Assembly: GCF_036320965.1 (NCBI RefSeq)
Contig: NC_092271.1
Location: 14,386,596 to 14,450,595, forward strand
Source of the DNA: Panulirus ornatus
Lineage: Eukaryota > Arthropoda > Malacostraca > Decapoda > Palinuridae
Reading direction: 5' to 3'
DNA length: 64,000 nucleotides
A program made the position numbers and the translations under genes. The notes under the pieces are model-generated. The model made no database searches and was not told the origin of the DNA. It worked only from the letters and a program-made list of their open reading frames with translations. Within the stretch, counting starts at the first letter, position 1. Every line of letters begins with the position of its first letter. Below are positions 33,593-43,993 of this stretch, piece after piece.

Positions 33593-33693
33593 ATGCAGTT
33601 GAAGAACACAGAACTAGAGAAGAAATGACTAGCCTTCACAAGCAGCTTCAGGAGGAAGCTGAAAATATTGTTCGCTGGAAAGCTAACTCGGAG
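33593..33693 (+). CDS. SYCP1-like gene, coiled-coil exon
   Basis: Acceptor TTTTAAAACAG and donor TCGGAG|GTAAAA. Two bases complete a codon opened in phase 1, then 33 codons follow: AVEEHRTREEMTSLHK...EEAENIVRWKANSE. The other frames hit stops early. The exon is the start of the coiled coil and contains the EAE-I--WK---E signature that matches the SYCP1 N-terminal coil. It ends in phase 0, matching the exon at 42388. Joining those two directly keeps the alignment to SYCP1 gap-free, so no intervening exon is required. Confidence 0.8.
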
Positions 33694-34149
33694 GTAAAAA
33701 GATAAAAGAATGAGTATTCATATAATCATTATGAAGATCATGTTTGTGTATCATTTGGTTGAAAGTTGTAAGTACCTGTAGTTAATGGCAGGATCTTATA
33801 TTTTTTATTTCTATCAGTTTTTTGATGGGTTGTTCTGCTTCATGAGTAATGGAAAACTTTTGTAAAGAAGACAGTTGGTTTTCACTGTGTTATGAGAAAA
33901 TAAAAAAAGTCATGGCTTGGCATTTACTTTTCTGATTAAGTAAGATCAAGACTTGAAATGTAATTTGATGGGTAAGTAAAGTCAAGGTGTAGATATAATT
34001 TTCTGATCAAAGTTTGTGCATATGTTGTTGCATATCAGTTTACATTCACCTCTCTAGGCATTTTTGAATTGTAATTACTTTGTTTTATGCATATATGTGA
34101 AGATTGTATAATAGCTTAGGCAGTCTTTGGTTAAAGTATGCACATAAGT
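33694..34149. other. Intron DNA
   Basis: AT-rich; no exon or repeat recognised. Confidence 0.55.
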
Positions 34150-34700
34150 TATTAGAAATTTCTTACCATATCTTTATCATCCTGCATCTCTGATGCCCAT
34201 TTCCCATAGGAACTCCCATCACTAGAGTGGTCACATCAAAATAGTCTTCACTATGTCCTTACTTTCCTCCCTTGCATTTACCATTCCATGCATTCTTCCA
34301 CCATTTCTTTCCCTCTAGTACTGTTCAACTCTGTTTTCCAATGTCACAGGTGATCTTCCTCTCACACTAACCTCTTCAGTTGTATCTTTTTATACTCTTC
34401 TTGTAAACTCCATGGCTTGCATTCTTTCCACATGCCCAAACCACCTCAAAGTATTACATTTCACCCACTCTGCCACTCCTCAATTCATTTCCTTTGGATT
34501 CCCTTCCGTACCAAATCGCTCATTCCCCCCTTATTTCTTTCTTCATTCTATAAATCTATCAATCTGTCTCTTTATCTGTCTATTGTTCTATACCTCTGAT
34601 GCCTGATCCCCTGGGAACTCCCTCAATGGGGGGCATGGCTGAAGAGTTTCATTACTGGTGAACTCCATTCATTCCACTCTACTTATTCATATTTTTAGTA
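34150..34700 (-). mobile_element. LINE-B remnant (second LINE family)
   Basis: The minus strand around 34230-34480 translates in pieces to a C-terminal RT-type domain (LRWFGHVERMQ, FTRRVYK), related to but clearly different from LINE-A. Two copies of a short motif with GGAACTCCC(A/T) and CTCTGATGCC lie at about 34185-34230 and 34590-34690. The same motif recurs at 42925-43080 and 61395-61570, and probably belongs to the LINE-B 3'UTR or a SINE sharing it. Confidence 0.55.
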
Positions 34701-35029
34701 GAATTCTTCCTTTTTGTTATATTTTCTATATATTGTATTGAATTTGTGCAACATCAGATTAAAACAAAATCAATGGAGCAGCTATAGTGGAACAGGTGAG
34801 CTCAGTAATATTGTTTAAAATGTACATTACTGGGTTCACTGTTTTATCACTCTTGCTTTCTCTATATTTTTGGCATGTTTTTACAAGTAGAGGAAACCTA
34901 ACTTTATTAAGATAGATGTTTGACATGATTTTTTTTTTCTTTAGACCTTGTGTGATTTTACAGATTAGGGAAATATGAGATTTTAGAAATATGTTCTCAG
35001 TATCATCTCTATTCATTGTACTTCCCTAC

Positions 35030-35262
35030 TCATTCATATGAGCTCCTCCACTCGCTCTCTGTCCCTCAACTTTTCCATCTCTTCTTCATCCTACTTTTTG
35101 ATTATTTCCTTCTTTCCCCATTTATTCTCTCTTTTTTTCATCCTTAACATTCTTGACTTTTCCTCTTCGTCGTCCTCCTGTCAAATTATTTTCACCTTTT
35201 CGTTGTTTTCATCATGCCCCTCCTTTTTATCCCCCCCTCTATCCTCTGAAGTTTGTCCCATT
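35030..35262. repeat. Pyrimidine-rich tract
   Basis: About 230 bases strongly enriched in C and T on the plus strand (TTCCTCTTCGTCGTCCTCC-like). Low complexity; could favour triplex DNA. Ser/Phe-rich open frames here are compositional. Confidence 0.7.
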
Positions 35263-35734
35263 AGCTTGTGAGTTATTGTGTTGGATACTACCTCACTATT
35301 TGCTAACCTCTATACCTTGGTTGCAGCAAATTGCTTGTTTCCAGCCTGCCCTTAGTCAGTTTGAGACCATCACAGACTTAACTTTATAAGCTCATCAGAT
35401 TTCTGTGGGATCACATGCTGTGAAGACACCTGTTTGGTAGCAAACTGGCTTTTTCTGGCTCTTAGATTTTTTATTGATTTACTTTACTGTGTATATTTAT
35501 CACTCGGTTACTAAGAGCTTAACAATGTGCTGCAGTCAGTGTTTTAGCATTGTGCTTTGTAACCAGTTTGCTGTAGTACATTCCTGATCAGAGAAAAAAA
35601 TGGGAAATCACATTCTCAACAAACTAGTGCAGTATTTACTTTATGAAAATAAACTTTGAGCATATATTGTTACTAAGAAACGATGAAACGGTAAGCAAAT
35701 GCATGTATATGTTCATACACATGATATCCATTTG

Positions 35735-36195
35735 ACACTGACTAGACTGTTCTGCCATCAAACATACCCACCTTTGCCCTGTAAGACGGTGACCTTTCCA
35801 CACATTCCTCAATGTACCCGGGACCTTATGCCCCTCACCCACCCTGTAGCTCAATCATTTCCCATGGTTTTGTTCTACCTTATCCATTCCCTAGGTACCT
35901 AAGTATATAAAACGCTTTACTTCCACCAATTTCTCTCCATCTAGACTCACTCTCCAGATGCCCTGTCATGTCTTTACTGATGGACTTAGTAATCTTGCTT
36001 TTATTCACTTGTATTCTGTACTCATCCATCTCTTTTTACACACACTCCCAAATTCAGACACCATCTTTAGATTCCCACTCGAATATGCCATCAGTGCCAG
36101 GTCATCAGCAAACAACAGCTTTTTCACCTCCCAAGACCCTTTCATTCGGCTCTCATTCAGCTCATCACACCTTCCTTCTATTTTTGTTGAGGCAG
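35735..36195 (-). mobile_element. LINE-B RT remnant
   Basis: The minus strand carries KKLLFADDLALMAYS and downstream blocks parallel to LINE-A (vector of V-KSK-like, FRYLG-like and VWK-like positions) but with many differences, so it is a separate family or an old subfamily. Several frameshifts. Located in the SYCP1-like intron. Confidence 0.6.
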
Positions 36196-36199
36196 TTAA

Positions 36200-36435
36200 A
36201 GCTCTTTTAGATACCAAAGATGACATAGTGAAGTCTACTAGTGCTTTGACACTGTGTTCTACAGGGATTGATAATAAAGCTAGATTTGCAAACTGGTATC
36301 AGAGGATTGTTTCATAAGTGGATTGATAGTTGTTTGATGGGGAAGGACTTGAGAATTGGTAGGGGAGTCTTTTTAAGATAACTGGTGTCCTTTAGGGGTT
36401 AGTGCTGGGACCCAGTTTTCAGATGTGGATTGTAT
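36200..36435 (+). mobile_element. Possible CR1/Jockey-type RT remnant
   Basis: The plus strand reads IDNKARFANWYQ, then with stops a WIDSWL-like segment and TGV-(stop)-GLVLGPSF, which resembles the SGVPQGSVLGPLLF motif of CR1/Jockey-type reverse transcriptases. Short and decayed, so tentative. Confidence 0.35.
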
Positions 36436-37464
36436 AGATAGTCTGTAGCTGCCTGAATCTTATCAAGTGACAAAGCCACTTAAGAAAGAGGTGAACCTAG
36501 GATCAGATTTGCCAAGAATTATAAAACCATCTTAGCTTACAAATTTGGAGCAAAAGCAAGCTAGAGAGTCTCCCAGTGAGAAAAATTGATCAGATGGGTT
36601 AAAGAAAAGCACACTCTTCTGAAGAATTGTGTCATCTTTCATGTAAATGGACTGTCACTTCTTTCACTGCTTATGTAGTCAAAAGACTACTTTTTCTAGG
36701 AAGATGATTAAGGTGGAGGTAAGTCCAAGTACAGAGCAGTATTGTGCAAAGTATAACATAATTACTGAGATTGAAGCAAGAATGGGTGGAAAAGTTTTTT
36801 GGAAAATATCATAAATATCTGTATTATGCTCCTTGGCCAAAGGTGGAATTTTCTGTGAGTTATGAGCCAGTCTGAAAATCATGTTAGAGTACTCTAAGTA
36901 CTCTTCTGCTATTCAATTGTTTAAGGGCTAGGAATGTACAAAAATTCATGGCCAAAGTTAAACTTTTCCAAGTTATGAGGCAGGGTATGTTGCAGTTTAA
37001 ACTTTATTGTCTTTAGGCTTACCCAGGAAAATTGTTAGTCATGGGTTTTATGCTGATTAAAACTTTTGTGCACAGGATGACAAGGTGGTGAGCCCTCCTG
37101 GTATCCCTGAGGTGAATGAGGCACATACAACTGGCCATCAGCCTTACAATATTTGCAGTAGTTGTAGATTTTTATGGCATTTTTACTTTTACTCTTTTTC
37201 CCCACATCTGTTTTTAAATGATTGCTCTATGATACTATATAGACCAAATGATAATACTTGTACCAATATCACTATTACTGCAAGTTTATTAAGATGGGTA
37301 CTGTTGCATAGCTGTACATATTTTAGATCAGTAATTTTGAATTTTTGTTACAGTTTTTAGTTGTAAATTTTTTGTATGCAGTTGGAAATAGATGATTCTT
37401 CTATGATGATATACTGCATACCCTTTATAATAAACATATACTAATATCACCATTGCTAAGTTTG
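36436..37464. other. Intron DNA
   Basis: AT-rich. Contains one weak micro-exon candidate (37076-37111) that I rejected. No repeat recognised. Confidence 0.55.
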
Positions 37465-38275
37465 TTGAGATGGATGCCAGGGCATGTGAAGCATCTCGGG
37501 TAAACCATGGAAGGGTCTGTGGGGCCTGGATGCGGATAGGGAGCTGTGGTTTCGATGCTTTACACATGACAGCTAGAGAATGAGTGTGAATGAATGTGGC
37601 CATTTTGTTTGGTTTCCTGGCATTACCTCACTAAAGTGGGGCATAGCCATGTTATTTCCCTTGTGGCAGGGTAGCATCAGGAATGAGTGAAGTCAAGCAA
37701 GTATGAATATGTTCATGTGTATATATGTATATATCTGTGTATGTATATGTTGATATTTATATGTATGTATATGTGCATTTATGTATGAGTGAGGAAAGAT
37801 TGACCAAGAGGATATATGTGTCGGAGGTGGAGGGAACGAGGAGAAGTAGGAGACCAAATTGGAGGTGGAAAGATGGAGTGAAAAAGATTTTGTGTGATCG
37901 GGGCCTGAACATGCAGGAGGGTGAAAGGAGGGCAAGGAATAGAGTGAATTGGATCGATGTGGTATACCGGGGTTGACGTGCTGTCAGTGGATTGAATCAG
38001 GGCATGTGAAACGTCTGGGGTAAACCATGGAAAGCTGTGTAGGTATGTATATTTGCGTGTGTGGACGTATGTATATACATGTGTATGGGGGTGGTTTGGG
38101 CCATTTCTTTCGTCTGTTTCCTTGTGCTACCTCGCAAACGCGGGAGACAGCGACAAAGCAAAAAAAAAAAAGAAAAAAAAATGTATATGTGTATATGAGT
38201 AGTTGGGCCATTCTTCATTTGTTCCCTGGTGCTACCTCGATGCAGGAAACGGCAATTATGTTGAAAATGATAAAG
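37465..38275 (+). mobile_element. Old LINE-A 3'UTR split by a young LINE-A 3' fragment
   Basis: Old 3'UTR at 37465-37796 and 38181-38275 (the latter with a degenerate terminal module). A young 5'-truncated copy fills 37797-38180: coding tail from MSEERLTKRIYVSEVEG to YRG-stop at 37974-37976, short-form 3'UTR, stem-loop and an A-rich tail. ATGTAT occurs at both junctions (37791-37796 and 38181-38186), a likely short target duplication, though it partly overlaps the LINE sequence. Confidence 0.8.
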
Positions 38276-38290
38276 ATTTATGACACTGTG

Positions 38291-38342
38291 ACACTAATAC
38301 TGTATATGATTTCTTATACATTACACTAATACTGTATATGAT
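38291..38342 (+). repeat. 20-bp direct repeat, 32-bp spacing
   Basis: ACACTAATACTGTATATG plus two more bases occurs at 38291-38310 and exactly again at 38323-38342, just before a LINE-A copy begins. A microduplication; possibly related to that insertion. Confidence 0.8.
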
Positions 38343-40384
38343 AACAAGTAGTGGTGATGTAAGAAGGAGGTGGAGTGAGTATTTTGAAGGTTTGTTGAAT
38401 GTGTTTGATGATAGAGTGGCAGATATAGGGTGTTTTGTTTGAGGTGGTGTGCAAAGTGAGAGGGTTAGGGAGAATGATTTGGTAAACAGAGAAGAGTTAG
38501 TAAAAGTTTTGTGGAAGATGAAATCCGGCAAGGCAGCGGGTTTGGTTGGTATTGCAGTGGAATTTATAAAAAAAGGGGTGACTATATTGTTGACTGGTTG
38601 GTAAGGTTATGTTATGTATGTATGACTCATGGTGAGGTGCCTGAGGATTGGTGGAATGCTTGCATAGTGCCATTGTACAAAGACAAAGGGGATAAAAGTG
38701 AGTGCTCAAATTACAGAGGTATAAGTTTGTTGAGTATTACTGGTAAATTATATGGGAGGGTATTGATTGAGAGGGTGAAGGCATGTACAGAGCATCAGAT
38801 TGGGGAAGAGCAGTGTGGTTTCAGAAGTGGTAGAGGATGTATGGATCAGGTGTTTGCTTTGAAGAGTGTATGTGAGAAGTACTTAGAAAAGCAAATGGAT
38901 TTGTATGTAGCATTTATGGATCTGGAAAAGGCATATGATAGAGTTGCTAGAGATGCTCTGTGGAAGGTATTAAGAATATATGGTGTGGGAGGCAAGTTGT
39001 TAGAAGCAGTGAAAAGTTTTTACTGAGGATGTAAGGCAAGTGTACATGTAGGAAGAGAGGAAAGTGATTGGTTCTCTGTGAATGTTGGTTTGTGGCATGG
39101 GTGTGTGATGTCTCCATGGTTGTTTAATTTGTTTATGGATGGGGTTGTTAGGGAGGTGAATGCAAGAGTTTTGGAAAGAGGGGCAAGTATGCAGTCTGTT
39201 GTGGATGAGAGAGCTTGGGAAGTGAGTCAGTTGTTGTTCGCTGATGATACAGCGCTGGTGGCTGATTCGTGTGAGAAACTGCAGAAGCTGGTGACTGAGT
39301 TTGGTAAAGTGTGTGAAAGAAGAAAGCTGAGAGTGAATGTGAATAAGAGCAAGGTTATTAGGTACATTAGGGAAGTCAACTGGGAGGTAAGTGTGAATGG
39401 AGAAAAACTGGAGGAAGTGAAGTGTTTTAGATATCTGTGAGTGGACTTGGCAGCAGATGGAACCATGGAATTGGAAGTGAATCATAGGGTGGGGTAGGGG
39501 GGCGAAAGTTCTGGGAGCGTTGAAGAATGTGTGGAAGTCGAGAACATTATCTCAGAAAGCAAATATGGGTATTTTTAAAGGAATAGTGGTTCCAACAATG
39601 TTATATGATTGCGAGGCATGGGCTATAGATAGAGTTGTGCAGAGGAGGGTGGATGTGCTGGAAATGAGATGTTTGAGGACAATATGTGGTGTGAGGTGGT
39701 TTGATCGAGTAAGAAATGAAAGGGTAAGAGAGATGTGTGGTAATAAAAAGAGTGTGGTTGAGAGAGCAGAAGAGGGTGTTTTGAAATGGTTTCGTCACAT
39801 GGAGAGAATGAGTGAGGAAAGATTGACCAAGAGGATATATGTGTCAGAGGTGGAGGGAACGAGAAATGGGAGACCCAGTTGGAGGTGGAAAGATGGAGTG
39901 AAAAAGATTTTGAGTGATCGGGGCCTGAACATGCAGGAGGGTGAAAGACATGCAAGGAATAATGAATTAGATCGATGTGGTTTATTGGGGTCGACGTGCT
40001 GTCAATGGATTGAACCAGGGTATGTGAAGGGTCTGGGGTAAACTGTGGAAAGTTCTGTGGGGCCTGGATGTGGAAAGTGAGCTGTGGTTTCAGTGCATTA
40101 TTACATGACAGCTAGACTGAGTGTGAACGAATGTGGCCTTTGTTGGCTTTTCCTAGTGCTGCCTCGTGCACATGCGGGGGGAGGGGGTTGTTATTTCATG
40201 TGTGGCGGGGTGGCAATGGGAATGAATAAAGGCAGACAGTATGAATTATGTACATGTATATATATGTATGTCTGTGTTTGTGTATATATATGTATATGTT
40301 GAGATGTATAGGTATGTATATCTGCGTGTGTGGATGTTTATGTGTATACATGTGTATGTGGGTGGGTTGGGCCATTCTTTTGTC
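38340..40384 (+). pseudogene. LINE-A copy, 5'-truncated, intermediate age
   Basis: Runs from ITSSGDVRRRW through RT (38511-39026 and 39078-39440: NYRGISLLS, QCGFRSGRG, FMDLEKAYDRV, MSPWLF, FADDTALVADS) and the C-terminal domain (39520 to about 39970) to a long 3'UTR that stops at GGGTTGGGCCATTC without the stem-loop. Interrupted by several frameshifts and stops, including a TGA in place of CGA after KSFY. A minus-strand 3'UTR piece follows at once. Confidence 0.85.
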
Positions 40385-40730
40385 AGTCTCTAGCTGTCAT
40401 GTAATAATGCACAGCTCCCTTTCCACATCCAGGCCCCACAGAACTTTCCATGGTTTATCCCAGACGCTTCACATGCCCTGGTTCAATCCATTGACAGCAC
40501 GTTGACCCTGGTATACCACATCGTTCCAATTTACTTTATTCTTTGCATGCCTTTCACACCTGCAAGTTCAGGCCCCGATCACTCAAAATCTTTTTCACTC
40601 CATCTTTCCACCTCCAGTTTGGTGTCCCACTTCTCCTAGTTCCCTCCACCTCTGACACATATATCCTCTTTGTCAATCTTTCCTCACTCATTCTCTCCAT
40701 GTGACCAAACCATTTCAAAACACCCTCAAC
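40385..40730 (-). mobile_element. LINE-A fragment (3'UTR middle to C-terminal domain)
   Basis: Minus-strand piece beginning in the middle of the long 3'UTR and ending in the C-terminal domain (complement of the WFGHMERM region). It meets the preceding plus-strand copy tail to tail, both lacking the terminal stem-loop, so the junction is a deletion or rearrangement. Confidence 0.75.
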
Positions 40731-42387
40731 AGAAGAACATCATCTGTAGACCCAAAAATGGATTTTAATTGATTTTCTGAAACTTAAGATACTATGTTCA
40801 GTACATCACTTAGAATATTTTAGAGGATGTACCTGATGGCACATCCATGTACCATTGTGAGTTTTTTAGATGTGGGAAATAATTATATGATTAATGAGCA
40901 TTTAATTTAGAATTTTAAAGTTATAGCAAAGGGTAAGTTGAAGGTTAAAGTGTGACTCCTGGTAAAGATGAATGATGGATGATAATGATATTTATCCCAA
41001 AGTTGGCAAAGTTTTTGTTATTAGTCTCAATTTTTTTTCTTTTTTTTTTTTTGAGAAAATAAGAAATGACAACATGGGGTTTAACCATTGACTGAGCAAG
41101 AACAGGAGATTCTAACACCCTGTTTGCTCTCTGATTCAGCAGGTAGCAGTTGCTGCTGAATAAGCAGGTCTTGTGTAGGAGCTGTAGTTGACTGTGAACT
41201 AGTCAACTAATTATATAAAAGGATGAGGTTTTCCCACATTTAAGATGAAACCTTCATTTTGGAAAAACATTTATGATTACTCATCACTGCCTGAAGAATT
41301 CTTCTTTTTGAGTATGCTGGTGTTAGAGAAACTGGATTATGTCACAATTAATGTTTTATTATGATCAGTATGGTTTAGAGGTCTGATTTTAATCTGATTA
41401 AGATCTTTGGTGCTGTGCTTAGCCCAATAATGCATATAACTCTTAATAACCAGGTTTCTTTGCTTTTTGCAAAAGCTAAGAATTTTTTCATCCTTTATTG
41501 AATTACCTCATTAGAGAATTGTTCTTGCAAATCCAGACATATGTTCCCAACATTTTTTTCCAAAATACTGTGACACTTTCCTTGGGAGTGATTTCAAACC
41601 TTCCTTATTTTATTTTCTTGTTTGAAGGCAAAAGACTGGTTGTGGTCATGTTTGTTTTCTGTTGTTCAAAGAAAAAAAAAGAATAAAGGCCAGATATAGA
41701 AAAACATAGAAATAATGGTTAGGTTAATGAATCAAAATAAATCCCAAGATGCCTATCTTCATTTGGTATCTAATGCTGGTGTTTTCACTGGGCTCACAGG
41801 TTCTGAATTCATAACAAAATTCTCCATCCAGGATTAAATGTCATGAAGAACCTGTAGATAAAAGACAGCGATACTCATTGACAGCGATACTCATTTAATA
41901 TATCAGTAGACCAGAAGTGAAAGTGAAGACGATAGGGAGTTTGCTTTTTATCATAAAGCTCTGTTAACAAGCATCTGTTGGTTTCATGAGTCAGAGGGGG
42001 TTAATCTTAAACACATCTCTTTTTGGGGGGGCAAAATGGTGTTTTAACTCATGAATCAAATGCTGTTTCAGATTCTCATAGAGTGCTGTTTCAAGGTGAG
42101 GAAGGGAAGAATGGAAAATGTGGGCAGAGAGCCTTGAATTTCAGGTTGTGTCTGTGACAATTTGATGGGGGATTAAGTTTGAAATACTGCTGCAGAAAAA
42201 AGAATACATATTAATTTCCATATCATTTGTTATATTTGTATTATTGTAGGCAAAAGATTCTGATCAGTCATCTACTCTAAATATGGGTGAAATATGCAGA
42301 TTTTCTAAATGTTTGATTCCATGTTTATAGATTGTCTGTACTAAGATCTTTTTTATTTGTACTGTTGATGAATACGTATCTTTGTAG
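40731..42387. other. Intron DNA
   Basis: About 1.65 kb of AT-rich sequence without a recognisable gene or repeat. The next exon's acceptor lies at its right edge. Confidence 0.6.
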
Positions 42388-42539
42388 ATCAAAGCTAAGA
42401 ATTTAGAGCGGCAGCTCCAAGAGACAAGGAACATCATTGATGATCAGCGACATAATCTGATGGACTTACAGCTGCACTCTGAACATCTTTCCCAAAGTCT
42501 ACTGAAGGAGCACCAGGAACGGGAGTTGATCAGTGCCAA
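42388..42539 (+). CDS. SYCP1-like gene, coiled-coil exon
   Basis: Acceptor GTATCTTTGTAG and donor GCCAA|GTGAGC. Fifty codons in phase 0 followed by two bases. The product, IKAKNLERQLQETRNIIDDQ then RHNLMDLQ...SQSLLKEHQERELISA, is a regular heptad-like coil. It matches my recollection of SYCP1 at LQE-R-II--QR and the following LQ and QE positions with no gaps to either neighbour exon. Codon use and composition contrast with the surrounding AT-rich intron. This is the strongest exon in the window. Confidence 0.88.
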
Positions 42540-43782
42540 GTGAGCTTAAATTCTCTATAAGTATGTTTTGTTGTGTACTTGTAGTGAAGTACATATAAAG
42601 TGTAGTGTACCTTTCTATTTGTACTCAATGGGATGGCAAGTCATTTGCATAGATCAAGAAAAAAAAATATTACAAAATGGAACATTGGGGCACTCCACCA
42701 GTCATCTTGACCCATGTAGAGAAGGCTCCTTTGACACACATCCTTAGTTCCTTTCAATAAGATCATCTGTGCATTGAACGAGCTTTCACCATATTTCTAC
42801 TCCCTCTTTAAAGAAATGTAAAGATTTTGGTACACATGACCCTTTTCCCTGAATCATGCAAGCTTTCATTCATTTAAGTAATAACCCTTACATAGAAAGT
42901 CATCTGTTTGCTTTCTAATTATCTATCTATCTCTGACACCCATTCCCTATGGGAACTCCCTCAAGAGGTTGTTCATGGCAGAAGAGTCTCCATAACTGAT
43001 GAACTCCAGTGTCACTTCTTAGCCTGTTGTGCCACACACTTACCGGACCACTGGTAGAGGGCAACACTAGTGCTGTGTTTTCTTTATTGTTTCCCTAACC
43101 TTGCAGACTACACCTGTCTGTGAATCAGATATTTGTTTCAGTGCCTGTTCCTGGCATCCTTTCTCATAGCTGAGTTTGGCATATGAATTTTAAGAAGTTT
43201 ATCTTTCATATCTGGGTACGTTTTTAGTGCATGGGAGAAACTCTCACCATGATCCTTGTATGGGTCAAGAACTTTTAGTATGCTGTTTATGTCTTTTCTA
43301 GATGTTTTACTCGGTTCGAAAACCTCTCTAGGTGTATACTCTATGCTGCGAGTCAGTATTCCACATCTACATATCACATATTCTAGTCTCACCAGCTCCA
43401 GTCTTTATTCTTATAACTAACATTAGGGTGTAAGTGAGAGAGAGTCAGGGGTCATGGGTCATTTTAGGAATGTATAGGTTGCTTATTTCGTTATATGATT
43501 TATACTAAGTCTGTAGTTGTGCTCTAAAGTCGTGTGCATACCCCCATTAACCTCCCACAACTGATTGTGGCTCCCTATATTGATGAGGCAGGGATACAGT
43601 GCTTCACCATAACCATGGAATTCCTGATGCCATTATCAGCACTTACATTATCTGCAATTATGAATTACTGATCTCATAATGTTGATGTTGGCCTTAGATA
43701 TTCTGTTTTCTGAGGGCATCCCCTGCTAAAAGATTTTAGTTTTTCAAATTTGATTATTGATTGTCTTATTTCCTCTTTTCAG
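42540..43782. other. Intron with a LINE-B/SINE-type motif and an uncharacterised minus-strand ORF
   Basis: About 42925-43080 carries the GGGAACTCCCTCAA motif seen also near 34.6 and 61.4 kb, with the most complete surrounding sequence of the copies (through ACTGGTAGAGGGCAACACTAGTG). On the minus strand 43138-43392 is an 84-codon frame with protein-like composition (EVFEPSKTSRKDINSILKVL) and no recognised family. It may be part of the same unknown element. Confidence 0.45.
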
Positions 43783-43973
43783 AGTGAATCATACTCGTCA
43801 ACTTTTCCTAGCACTACAAGATCAGTATGAACACTTACTTGATTCTTCAATGTTTTTCCAACAAGATAAGGATTTTCTTTCTGCTGAGCATAGTGAAATG
43901 ATTAAGAAACTAACAAATCTCCATGAACAGTCTGTAGCATACCAAGAAAGTATACAGCAGTTTAAAGCTAAAA
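43783..43973 (+). CDS. SYCP1-like gene, coiled-coil exon
   Basis: Strong acceptor TTTCCTCTTTTCAG. The first base completes the Lys codon opened at 42538-42539, then 63 codons and one base up to the donor AAAA|GTATAT. The product begins VNHTRQLFLALQDQYEHLL and ends EQSVAYQESIQQFKAK. N-TR-L aligns with the same positions in SYCP1; the remainder is a coil with weaker similarity. Ends in phase 1. The downstream exon was not found. A LINE-A copy begins about 20 bases after the donor. Confidence 0.88.
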
Positions 43974-43993
43974 GTATATTATTCATTTTCATA

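Larger units (their letters stand above)
25813..43973 (+). other. SYCP1-like synaptonemal complex gene (partial, at least four exons)
   Basis: Four exons join in consistent phases. 25813-25915 ends in phase 1 and 33593-33693 begins with two bases completing a codon. 33693 ends in phase 0 and 42388 begins in phase 0. 42539 ends in phase 2 and 43783 supplies the third base. The joined product is a Glu/Gln/Lys/Leu-rich coiled coil. From EAENIVRWK onward it aligns without gaps, across two exon joins, to my recollection of the N-terminal coil of vertebrate SYCP1 (shared pattern EAE-I--WK, LQE-R-II--QR, LQ, N-TR-L). SYCP1 forms the transverse filaments that zip homologous chromosomes in meiosis. 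Introns are full of LINE-A copies. The 3' exons were not found and may lie beyond the window. Identity rests on recall, not a search. Confidence 0.7.

Noticed and set aside
36219..36317. Frame ALLDTKDDIVKSTSALTLC... as a host exon
   Set aside because: It leads into a reverse-transcriptase-like motif after several stops, so an old LINE remnant is a better explanation.
37076..37111. 36-bp phase-0 micro-exon (DDKVVSPPGIPE) between GTGCACAG and GAG|GTGAAT
   Set aside because: Splice sites look good, but joining 33693 directly to 42388 gives a gap-free alignment to SYCP1, while including it inserts a Pro/Gly loop in the coil. An alternative exon remains possible.
40440..40510. GGTTCAATCC as a tRNA-type B box for a pol III SINE in the antisense of the LINE 3'UTR
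   Set aside because: The only A-box-like sequence (TAGCGCAAGG) is far too distant, and the stretch is simply the complement of LINE-A sequence around its stop codon.
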